A DNA stretch of 64,000 nucleotides from CAYOZN01 sp964408455. Lineage in GTDB: Bacteria > Planctomycetota > Phycisphaerae > UBA1845 > UTPLA1. A program made the position numbers and the translations under genes. The notes beneath the pieces are model-generated. The model had not been told where the DNA came from. It saw nothing but the letters and a program-made list of their open reading frames with translations, and did no database searches. Position 1 is the first letter of the stretch. Every line of letters starts with the position of its first letter. Of this stretch, positions 1 through 7,607 are shown in pieces. The DNA lies in contig CAYOZN010000006.1 in NCBI GenBank assembly GCA_964408455.1, positions 124,001 through 188,000 of the forward strand, read 5' to 3'.

Positions 1-413
1 GCGGCGACTCAGTCCTGTTGTACATCTCCAACGGGGTGCGCGCAAGAGATCTGGTGCCGCATCGGCCGGAAGTCTGCTATCCCGGAAGCGGCTGGACACT
101 GCTCGGAACGAAGACCTATGAGCCCGACGGCGCCGACCCTGGCGCATTCCGGTATCGCATTCTGAAGTTCGAACGCGGCGGACTCACAAGCCGTCGCCTG
201 ACGTTGTTGAATTACTACCTCATCGACGGCCGCTTTGCCTCCGACGTGGCACTCCTGCGTTCGCGCATCTGGCGGCGCGCCGGCGCTGCACGATATGTCA
301 CGCAGGTACAGATATTGGTTGGCGGCCGGCACTCGCGCGATGCCAGTGAAATGCTCCGCGAATTCGCGGAATCTTCGGCGCCCGCCATTCAGTCGCTGCT
401 GCCCTCACATTAG
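1..413 (+). CDS. EpsI-like exosortase-associated protein, C-terminal part (5' end outside window)
   Basis: The reading frame is already open at the window edge and closes with TAG at 411-413, so only the C-terminal 136 or so residues are seen. The segment HRPEVCYPGSGW matches the conserved core of EpsI/DUF3485 proteins, which have an HRPE-x-C-(Y/L)P-(A/G)SGW-like motif and are encoded next to exosortases. These proteins are thought to help exosortase-dependent export or polysaccharide production, but their biochemistry is poorly known. The next genes on the same strand follow after 48 and 34 bases and include an exosortase, which supports the call. The family assignment rests mainly on that motif and on context. 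Confidence 0.75.
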   Translation, partial: GDSVLLYISNGVRARDLVPHRPEVCYPGSGWTLLGTKTYEPDGADPGAFRYRILKFERGGLTSRRLTLLNYYLIDGRFASDVALLRSRIWRRAGAARYVTQVQILVGGRHSRDASEMLREFAESSAPAIQSLLPSH

Positions 414-461
414 TACACAGGGCGCCTCGTCCCGAACCCGGGTGGTGCAGAACCGTATCTC

Positions 462-728
462 GTGGTCAAACGTCAACAAACAAAACCCAAGGCGCGTTCC
501 CGGTCGACGCCGCATGACGAATTGGCCTCGGAGCGGCGGAGCCGTGCGGCCCTGTTGAAGGAAGTCGCGCGAATGCGGCGGCAACTGCCCGACCCGCAGC
601 ACCGCGATGACCTCGCTTTCCGGTTCATTCACGAACACAGGAGCAGATGGCCCGTCGATCTGATGTGCCGCCTGCTGAATGTCTCCCGGCGTTCTTATCT
701 TGCCTGGCTGAAGAGATACGGTCGCTAG
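462..728 (+). CDS. IS3-type OrfB N-terminal HTH fragment, no catalytic domain
   Basis: This 88-residue frame starts with GTG and ends with TAG just before the exosortase gene. Its first 55 residues are basic and probably helical. The rest (FRFIHEHRSRWPVDLMCRLL, then NVSRRSYLAW) strongly resembles the start of IS3-family OrfB transposases, where a helix-turn-helix precedes the DDE integrase core. The frame stops right after this segment, so no D, D or E catalytic residue can be present. It lies in the same orientation and spacing as the exosortase operon genes. It may be an IS remnant or a small DNA-binding protein kept in the operon; no ribosome-binding site is obvious. That it is translated is uncertain. 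Confidence 0.5.
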   Translation: MVKRQQTKPKARSRSTPHDELASERRSRAALLKEVARMRRQLPDPQHRDDLAFRFIHEHRSRWPVDLMCRLLNVSRRSYLAWLKRYGR

Positions 729-762
729 ATCGGAACCGGCCAGGAACCATCCGTACAGCCAG

Positions 763-1782
763 ATGATTACCACCTCATCAACAATCGCCCCGCGCTGGAT
801 CAATGCACCTTGCGGCCCGGCCCGCGATTGGGGCGGCGACGATGCATCGGCGGCAACTCAGCGGCGCAACCCGCCTGCCGCGGCGGCCTGGATCGGCGGT
901 CTCGCCGTCGCCGCAGCACTCTTCTGGTCGTATTGGCCGGTGCTCGCCGGCCTGTGGCGCGACTGGCGAAACGACGATTACTCGGTCTGCGCGTACGTCT
1001 TGCCGGTCGCACTCTTCCTGGTCTGGCGCGATCGATCCGCCCTCCGAAGCGCGAAAACCCGCGTTTGCGGATGGGGACTGCTCATCATCCTGCTGGCCGA
1101 GCTGGCGCGGACGTTCGGCCTGGTGTTCCTGTTCGAATCGGCACAGCGCTATGCCTTCGTGCTGACTGTCGCCGGGCTCCTGCTCTTCATCGCCGGGCGG
1201 GACATCTTCTGGAGACTGAAGTGGCACCTGGCCTTCCTGCTACTCATGGTGCCGCTGCCGGGGCAGGTCCACAACCTCATCTCCGGTCCGCTGCGTAGCT
1301 GGGCCACCGGCGGGGCAGTCGTCGCCCTTGAGCTGCTCGGCGTCGTCGTGACGCGCGACGGCAACTTGATCGTGCTGAACCACGACACCCCGCTGGCCGT
1401 GGCCGAGGCGTGTAGCGGCCTGCGCATGCTCACCGCATTCGTCTTCACTGCGGCCTTAATGGCATTCCTCGTTCAACGGCCGCCCTGGCAGCGGGCTGCG
1501 CTCGTACTCACCAGCGTTCCAATCGCGCTGGCCTGCAATCTGATTCGCCTGACGGCAACGGGACTGCTTTTCCTCGCCGCCAGCGGAGAGCTGGCCGCAC
1601 GCTTTTTTCACGACTTTGCCGGATTGACCATGATGCCCATGGCCATCGCATTCCTGTTATTGGAGCTGTGGATCATGGACCGGCTGGTCATCACGGATGA
1701 ACCCCCGCAAACAACCCCACCGGCGGTTCTCACCGCGCGCGTCGAACACCAGGCACGCGCGGCTGACACCGGCCAGACATAA
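763..1782 (+). CDS. exosortase (archaeosortase/exosortase family transpeptidase)
   Basis: A 339-residue polytopic inner-membrane protein. Exosortases are predicted to cleave C-terminal sorting tails (PEP-CTERM type) and release or attach the exported protein. The catalytic triad is in place: Cys217 in AEACSGLRML, Arg262 in NLIRLTATG and His283 in FHDFAGLTMM. About eight hydrophobic segments cover residues 40-310, and the first 40 residues are an unusual soluble extension, so the true start could lie further in. The EpsI-like gene upstream and the large TPR gene downstream are usual companions of exosortase loci. No protein with a recognisable PEP-CTERM tail was noticed in this window, so its substrates must be encoded elsewhere. 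The subfamily was not determined. Confidence 0.93.
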   Translation: MITTSSTIAPRWINAPCGPARDWGGDDASAATQRRNPPAAAAWIGGLAVAAALFWSYWPVLAGLWRDWRNDDYSVCAYVLPVALFLVWRDRSALRSAKTRVCGWGLLIILLAELARTFGLVFLFESAQRYAFVLTVAGLLLFIAGRDIFWRLKWHLAFLLLMVPLPGQVHNLISGPLRSWATGGAVVALELLGVVVTRDGNLIVLNHDTPLAVAEACSGLRMLTAFVFTAALMAFLVQRPPWQRAALVLTSVPIALACNLIRLTATGLLFLAASGELAARFFHDFAGLTMMPMAIAFLLLELWIMDRLVITDEPPQTTPPAVLTARVEHQARAADTGQT

Positions 1783-1947
1783 CTCCCCACGGCGTCAATT
1801 TATCGGGCCGTGCTTCCCGGTCGCGTTGCGTCAACAGCGGACATACTCGCATAATGCGTCCCGTCAGTTGGTATAGTTTATTCGGGCTTTGCTCCCCCGC
1901 TTCATGTTGCGCGTCCAGTGCCCCCATCGCGCGTCCGGGAGTTGTCG

Positions 1948-2250
1948 ATGGACTCAGGTCCGTCCCGCAGAAGATTCACGAGGGCCTTCAAGCTTCGCGC
2001 CGTGCAGCTGACGCGCAAGCCTGGAATGTCCGTTCGCAGCGCCGCCACCGAGCTGAATGTCCCCGAGAACACGCTCTATCGCTGGGTTCGGGAATTCGAC
2101 CGATACGGCGACGACGCCTTTCCAGGCAATGGCAGATCGCGCGCGGCCGCCGACGAATTGACGCGGCTGCGCCGAGAGAACGCACGCCTCGCCCTGGAAA
2201 TCGAAATTCTCCGCAAGGCCGCGGCCTGGATGAAAAAGCAGAAGACCTGA
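1948..2250 (+). CDS. IS3/IS911-type OrfA-like HTH protein, lone
   Basis: A 100-residue protein beginning at ATG 1948; a GGGAG at 1937-1941 sets this start over the in-frame GTG at 1918. Residues 8-60 form the HTH_Tnp_1 type domain (RRFTRAFKLRAVQL, then SVRSAATELNVPENTLYRWV), followed by a leucine-zipper-like helix (ELTRLRRENARLALEIEIL) typical of OrfA proteins of IS3 elements. In a complete element, OrfB follows in the -1 frame; here no OrfB is found downstream. Instead an OrfB-type N-terminal piece lies upstream of the exosortase at 462-728. It is either an IS remnant or a domesticated DNA-binding protein. It sits in the exosortase cluster on the same strand, 165 bases after the exosortase. 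Confidence 0.75.
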   Translation: MDSGPSRRRFTRAFKLRAVQLTRKPGMSVRSAATELNVPENTLYRWVREFDRYGDDAFPGNGRSRAAADELTRLRRENARLALEIEILRKAAAWMKKQKT

Positions 2251-2382
2251 TCCGGCGGCCGGATTCCCGTTCACAAGCCTTCATATCCCACAAACATCCC
2301 GACCGCCCCTCCGGCGGCCGCGAACTTCCCTCGCGCCCGGCTGCCACGTGAGAGCAGCTCCGCATTGTGGAGGAGACATGCC

Positions 2383-5300
2383 ATGACACGCTCGCAGCGT
2401 CGCGCTCGCGTCAACGTCAAGTTGCTTGTTGCCCTCGTACTGCTGGCCGTGATCCTCGTCGGAGGCGCGGCGATCGGCTACAAGGTGCGCAAGAGCATTC
2501 TTGCCGATAGGGCCCTGGCAGCGGGACAGCACGCCGTAGAGCAGCACGACTGGCAGTCCGCCGCCGATCATCTGCGCGTCTACCTGTCGAAGTACCCGGA
2601 TGATGAGGAGACGCTCGAAGTCTATGCCCGCGCCAATCTCGCCGTACGCCCGCTCGAGGAAAAGCACGTCTCCGCCGCCATCGGCGCCTATCAGCGCCTC
2701 CTGCGATTTCGGCCGGGCGACCGTGCAGCGCGCGAGACACTCTGTCGTTTGTTTGATTACTCCGGCGCCCACGTCGAACTCGAATACGCCGCCCGCGGAT
2801 GGCTCGATTCCCATCCCGACGATTCTGCGGCGCAGCTCTGGCTTGCCCGGGCTCAGATCAGACAGGGCCGCCGCACCGACGCCCATGCCACACTGACGGC
2901 ACTCGCCGAAAACGATCCCGCCTGCGTCCAGGCCTTCGTCCTGCTGTCGGGCCTGGCCATCGACGACAACACCGGCCAGCCGGCCGATGAAGACGCGTGG
3001 GCCGCGGCCGCCGGTTGGATGGAAGCCTGCGTCTCGGCCAATCCCCGCTCGGCGGAGGCCTTCGTGCAGCGTGCCCGGCTGCGGCGGATGGAACTCGAAC
3101 ATCGTGCCCGCCCGTCCGGCGCCGAGGAGCGAAATCAGATCGAAGCCGACTGTCGCAAAGACCTGTCGACGGCGGCCGGCCTTCCCGATGCGCTGCCGGA
3201 TACTCGCCTGCTGCTGGCCGAGGAATGGACGCTGTGGAACGAGCCCGAAAAAGCGGCGACGATGCTGGAATCGCTCCGGCAGGCCAGTGACGAATCCCTG
3301 GCATCTCACTATGTCAATCCGGCGGACTTCCGCCTCAAGTTCTACCGGACGGCCGGGCGACTGGCCATGCTTCAAAACCGACCCGCAGAGTGCGTCAGCC
3401 TGGCGGACGAGGCCCTCGATGCCCTGCCACCGGCACACCGCCGCGGCTTTCTTCCATTTGCAGTCGATCTTTTTCTCGCGGGTCAGCAGGTCGAACGCGC
3501 ACGCCATGCCGTGGATGAATTGGTGAAGCTGGCCCGGGCCGATTCATCGGCCACAGCCGAGGCACGCGATCGCCTCGATCTGCTCGATGCGGTCGTCTGC
3601 GCCGCCGAAAAGGATCACCACGCCGCCATCGAACGCCTGCGCGACCTGACGCGGCGCAGGCCCGATCTTGCGCCCGCGTGGAAGCTGCTATGGCAGGAGT
3701 GCGAGCTGACGCAACAATCGCGTCAGGCGGCCGAGGCCCTCGCCAGGTTTGTATCGCTCTCTCCCGCCGATGCCAATTCTCGCCTGGCATTTGCCCGCGA
3801 CGCCGCGGCGCGCCGGCCGGCCGACTGGCGCGAAGTCCTGAGACATGCACGGGCGGCCGCCGATCTCAATCCCGATTTGCTGGATGCCCGCCTGCTCGTT
3901 CTCGAAGCCCGGCTCAATGACGGCGGCGGAAGGCTGACCGAAACGGAGCTCGGCGCCATCGAAGAAGACGTCCTCGCGCTGCAAAAACGGCACGCGGATA
4001 ATGCCTGGATTCGGTCGCTGCACGCGTCCGTCCTGTTGGCCCGTGGTCGCGACGGCGACGCGATCGATCTGCTCGAGCGGACGATCGACGAGTCCCCGCG
4101 GCCATTTGCCGCCGCGGTGCGGCTCGCCCGCATCCGCGCGGAAAGCGGCCGCATCGACGAGGCGGTTGCGATCTGCCGCCGCGCCACCGAAAAACTCCCC
4201 GACGATTCCGATGCCTGGATCGCCATGGCGGAACTGCTCCAGGAATTGAACCGGCCCGATGACGCGCTGGCGGCACTGCAAACGGCCGACGAGCGCCTCA
4301 AGGGACGCGATCGCCTCCAGGCTGGCATGCGACGCGCCGGCATCCTGCTTCGCCTCGACCGCCGCGAGGAAGCAGTTGCGTTGCTGAAGACCGCCGCAGC
4401 CGCGGCGCCCGACGACATCCCGGTCCGCGAAGCCCTATTGGATCTGCCGGAGATCGCCGAATCCGAATCTCAGGCAAACGCACTGATCGACGAGATCCGC
4501 CGGATCGAAGGCGACAACGGCATCCGCTGGCGGGCCGAGCGGGCACGACTTCTGGCCCGCTCGCCGCAATGGCAGCTGCACCGCGCCGAAATCCTCGACG
4601 AGTTGCTCGCCCCGTGCCTGCGGCAGGACCCCGGCCACGAACTGCCCGCACTCGTGCTCGGCCAGATCTGCGAGCGCGAAGGCCGCTGGTCGGCCGCCGA
4701 GGACGCCTACCGCGCCGTCGTGAGGGCCAACCCCGCGGCACTGAACGCAGCCCATCGGCTGCTGCTCCTGCTCGAGCAGGCGGGCAGGTTTGCCGAAGCC
4801 GAGGCTGTACTCGAAGCCGTGCACGACCCCGCCGGCCAACTGCGACAGCACCAGGTGACGATCGCCTGCGGTCGCGGAAAGTACGCCGAGGCGCAGCAGC
4901 AGCTCGAGCGGCTCATCGAGCAGAGACCCGGCGACGTAGACCTCCAAATAATGCTCGCCCGCATCATCAGCCAGTCGTCCGGCGATGTCGACGCAGCCCT
5001 GGCCATCCTCGATCGAGCCAAACCCGGCGCCGACCAGCGAACCGCCGTAAGCAATCTCCGGGTTCGGCTCCTGCACACGGCCGGCCGCCGCCAGGAAGCG
5101 CTCGCCTTTCTCGACGACGAAGTCCGCCAGCAAAACGATATGGCCGCCTTCGTCCTGCGCGCATCGTACCTCGCCGAGCTGGGCGAATTTGAAAAGGCCC
5201 AGCGCGACTACGCCCGCGTCAAGGAATTTCCCGAGTCCGGCGCGCTGGGCTACCAGTTGCTCGGCGCCCTTTATGCGCAACGACAGCGCATGAAGGAAGC

Positions 5301-6525
5301 CATCGCCGAGTGGAAGGCGGGTCTCGATAAATTCCCCGGCGACCTGTCGCTGCAAATCAGCCTCGCCCGGGCACAGCTGTCGTCGTCCAACCAAGACGAC
5401 CGCGCTGCCGCCAGCCGCACCCTGGACCAGCTTCTCAAGGACCATCCCGCGAATGCCGCCATCCGCCTGCTCCATGCCCAGCGCCTCCTGGCCGGTGGCG
5501 ACGCAACTGCCGCCGCCGCGGCTCTCGAGCAGCTCGTCGAGGCCGAACCCGGCGCCATCGAGGCGCAGTTGAAGCTCATCCAGATTCGCCGTGCCGCTGG
5601 TGACATTGAGGCGGCACATGCCCACGTCGTCCACGCCCTCGGCCGCAACCCGTCCAATCCGCTGCTGCTCTTGGAGCGGGCATCGCTCGAACTGGCACTC
5701 GGCCAGCCGGCCGCCGCCCGCACCATGGCGACCGCCGTCCTCGATGGCAGGCCGGCCGATCCCGCGATTGCTCACCGCGCCCGCGAAATCCAGGGCTTTG
5801 CCGGGCTTTATCTCCTCGACGGCCGCGGCGATCGCGACGCTCTCGTCGCCTTTCTCGCCAGCTGGCAGCAGTCGCACCCCGATGCGGTCGAAGTGCTCGC
5901 CGCCGGCGGCGAATTGCTGCTGGCCACCGGCGAGCCGGCCCGCTTCGACGCCGTCGCCGAAGTCGCCGAGCACCTCATCAGGACAAGGCCCGGTGATGCG
6001 GCGGGCCACATGCTCAAAGCGCGGCTCGAATACTGCCGCCGGAATTACGATGCCAGCGAGACGGCATACAGATCTGTCCTCAACCTCGCCCCCGATGACG
6101 TGGCAGCCCTCAACGATCTGGCCTGGCTGTTGACCGAGGGCAAGAAGGACCCCGCCGCCGCCCTGCCGCTCGTGAATCGCGCCCTGACGCAGAAGCCTGC
6201 CGACGTGCACCTGCTCGACACCCGCGGCGTGACCCACTTTCGCCTGGGCCAGTTCGAGCGGGGCCGGGCGGATCTCGAGCAGTGCCTTAGCCTTGTCAGC
6301 CAACGGCAGGATCGCCCCACCCTGAGGACCCGCGCTCGAGTGCTCTTTCACCTCGGGCGGATCCTCGCCGCCATGGACCAGGCCGGCCAGGCCCGCGCCC
6401 GGCTTGTGGAGGCCCGCGAAATTGACCGCCTGCGCCAGCTCCAGGCCTTCGGCGACGAGGAACAGGCCGAGCTGGACAACCTGCTCGCAAGTCTGGAGAC
6501 AAGCCTGGAGACGAGGCTGGACTAA
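2383..6525 (+). CDS. large membrane-anchored TPR protein of the exosortase cluster
   Basis: A 1380-residue protein. The start at ATG 2383 is preferred because GGAGGAG lies at 2369-2375; a TTG at 2365 is in frame but less likely. A short basic N-terminus is followed by one transmembrane helix (about residues 14-33), so the rest is predicted to face the periplasm. Nearly the whole remainder is tetratricopeptide-like helical pairs with the usual small and aromatic positions (for example WLARAQIRQGRRTDAHATL, and LNDLAWLLTEGKKDPAAALP near the C-terminus). Long TPR proteins commonly accompany exosortase/EPS loci and act as scaffolds, as PrsT-type proteins are thought to do. No catalytic motif was seen. 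The coding frame is uninterrupted and has the same high GC as its neighbours. Confidence 0.85.
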   Translation: MTRSQRRARVNVKLLVALVLLAVILVGGAAIGYKVRKSILADRALAAGQHAVEQHDWQSAADHLRVYLSKYPDDEETLEVYARANLAVRPLEEKHVSAAIGAYQRLLRFRPGDRAARETLCRLFDYSGAHVELEYAARGWLDSHPDDSAAQLWLARAQIRQGRRTDAHATLTALAENDPACVQAFVLLSGLAIDDNTGQPADEDAWAAAAGWMEACVSANPRSAEAFVQRARLRRMELEHRARPSGAEERNQIEADCRKDLSTAAGLPDALPDTRLLLAEEWTLWNEPEKAATMLESLRQASDESLASHYVNPADFRLKFYRTAGRLAMLQNRPAECVSLADEALDALPPAHRRGFLPFAVDLFLAGQQVERARHAVDELVKLARADSSATAEARDRLDLLDAVVCAAEKDHHAAIERLRDLTRRRPDLAPAWKLLWQECELTQQSRQAAEALARFVSLSPADANSRLAFARDAAARRPADWREVLRHARAAADLNPDLLDARLLVLEARLNDGGGRLTETELGAIEEDVLALQKRHADNAWIRSLHASVLLARGRDGDAIDLLERTIDESPRPFAAAVRLARIRAESGRIDEAVAICRRATEKLPDDSDAWIAMAELLQELNRPDDALAALQTADERLKGRDRLQAGMRRAGILLRLDRREEAVALLKTAAAAAPDDIPVREALLDLPEIAESESQANALIDEIRRIEGDNGIRWRAERARLLARSPQWQLHRAEILDELLAPCLRQDPGHELPALVLGQICEREGRWSAAEDAYRAVVRANPAALNAAHRLLLLLEQAGRFAEAEAVLEAVHDPAGQLRQHQVTIACGRGKYAEAQQQLERLIEQRPGDVDLQIMLARIISQSSGDVDAALAILDRAKPGADQRTAVSNLRVRLLHTAGRRQEALAFLDDEVRQQNDMAAFVLRASYLAELGEFEKAQRDYARVKEFPESGALGYQLLGALYAQRQRMKEAIAEWKAGLDKFPGDLSLQISLARAQLSSSNQDDRAAASRTLDQLLKDHPANAAIRLLHAQRLLAGGDATAAAAALEQLVEAEPGAIEAQLKLIQIRRAAGDIEAAHAHVVHALGRNPSNPLLLLERASLELALGQPAAARTMATAVLDGRPADPAIAHRAREIQGFAGLYLLDGRGDRDALVAFLASWQQSHPDAVEVLAAGGELLLATGEPARFDAVAEVAEHLIRTRPGDAAGHMLKARLEYCRRNYDASETAYRSVLNLAPDDVAALNDLAWLLTEGKKDPAAALPLVNRALTQKPADVHLLDTRGVTHFRLGQFERGRADLEQCLSLVSQRQDRPTLRTRARVLFHLGRILAAMDQAGQARARLVEAREIDRLRQLQAFGDEEQAELDNLLASLETSLETRLD

Positions 6526-6705
6526 CGCGGCGAATGCAGTGGGAGATCGCTAGCGGATCAGAATTGTGCGGAGAATTGGCGTCGGCAGAATAGCGATGGT
6601 CCGCCGACTTCATTTCGCGATCGACCGCGCGAGCATGCCCGCCGCACGCCATCGCCCGGAGAATTGATCCCCTTGCCCCTTGCCCCTTGCCACTCTGCCA
6701 CATCG

Positions 6706-7083
6706 TCAACGCGGTGCAGAAAAGTGGCCGTTGCAGGCGTAGCAGACGAGCGTGCGCCCATCAGCATCCGGCCCGGGCATCGGTCGTAGAAGGCAGTACT
6801 CGGCCCGGCTGTCAAAACAGGAGATGCATAACGGCCCGACCGGCCGGGGCACGACGCTCACGTGGTGGAAGTACACGTCCCCGCGTCGCACCATCGCATC
6901 CTGTCGCCCCGCCGCTGCCCGCGCCTCACCGGCCTCCTGCCCGGCGCCTCCCAGGGCGTCCGTCCAGGCACTGACCGACAACAAGGCATCCACCAGCGCG
7001 GCATTCAATGCGTAGAGCGTCTGTGTCAGCTCCGCATCTTTCAGCCGAAGATTGATCTGGGCTAGCCTCGCGACGAGTTCCAT
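6706..7083 (-). CDS. hypothetical protein with C-terminal zinc ribbon
   Basis: A 125-residue protein starting at ATG 7083 with AAGGGG just upstream; the open frame continues to 7254 but those extra residues look non-coding. Residues 1-65 are predicted helical and rich in Ala and Leu. The C-terminus carries two Cys pairs, Cys86-Cys89 (CISC) and Cys114-Cys117 (CYAC), separated by 24 residues, as expected for a zinc ribbon. It stands alone, convergent with the TPR gene. I do not recognise a family. Zinc binding is inferred from the Cys spacing only. Confidence 0.55.
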   Translation of the reverse strand: MELVARLAQINLRLKDAELTQTLYALNAALVDALLSVSAWTDALGGAGQEAGEARAAAGRQDAMVRRGDVYFHHVSVVPRPVGPLCISCFDSRAEYCLLRPMPGPDADGRTLVCYACNGHFSAPR

Positions 7084-7520
7084 GGCCCCTTTAAGGTGGG
7101 CTTGCACGGTGTGCACGGGCGAACTCCAATTCCGCACCGACCGACATACCGGAGGTTGCGAGAATAGTTTAGAAAGAGACCGGCTCGCCGGCGGATATGT
7201 CTCGCGCGGAGGGCTCGGGATGCTGCAAAGTCTCGTAACCGGCCCAGTATACACTTTACATCCGCCCCACCTCGACCGTCAAACAGTCATAAGTCTTTAT
7301 TCAATTAGCAGTTAGAGAATTTCAGGCCCGAATTGCGATCAGCATGGGATGCCGTGCCACCGCGGCACCCACCACGACCGGCGGTCCGAAGCGGCCTGTC
7401 CGCATCTGCTGACTCAACGCCGACGAGACAATGCACATCCCGCTGCCCGGAAGCGGGCCGTGAAGTGTTGACTTGAAATAACAGCACAACGCGCGACCTG
7501 CGTCGATTAGACATTTCAAC
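7084..7520. other. gene-free stretch upstream of a plus-strand terminator
   Basis: No convincing coding frame is seen on either strand. The stretch contains a GTATAC sequence near 7249 similar to one in the repeat family at 15426. Because a strong plus-strand terminator closes this stretch at 7521-7560, an untranslated RNA or a very small gene on the plus strand is possible; see the terminator entry. Confidence 0.4.
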
Positions 7521-7560
7521 GGGCGCGCCGGGGCACACCCCCGGCGCGCCCCCTTTTTTT
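7521..7560 (+). terminator. strong intrinsic terminator without an evident gene
   Basis: A perfect 13-bp stem (7521-7533 with 7539-7551, left arm GGGCGCGCCGGGG), a 5-base loop CACAC, two C, then seven T (7554-7560). The T tract shows it works on plus-strand transcripts. The nearest plus-strand gene upstream is the TPR gene ending about 1 kb earlier, and the next gene (7608-9779) is on the minus strand. Confidence 0.9.
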
Positions 7561-7607
7561 ACCCGCAATTCCGAGCTCGTCTCCTGCGTCCTCTCGCGCC
7601 GGTTCGT

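Noticed and set aside
4435..6351. Long minus-strand open frame (638 codons) opposite the TPR gene
   Set aside because: TPR repeats on the plus strand explain the openness; no domain on the minus strand.
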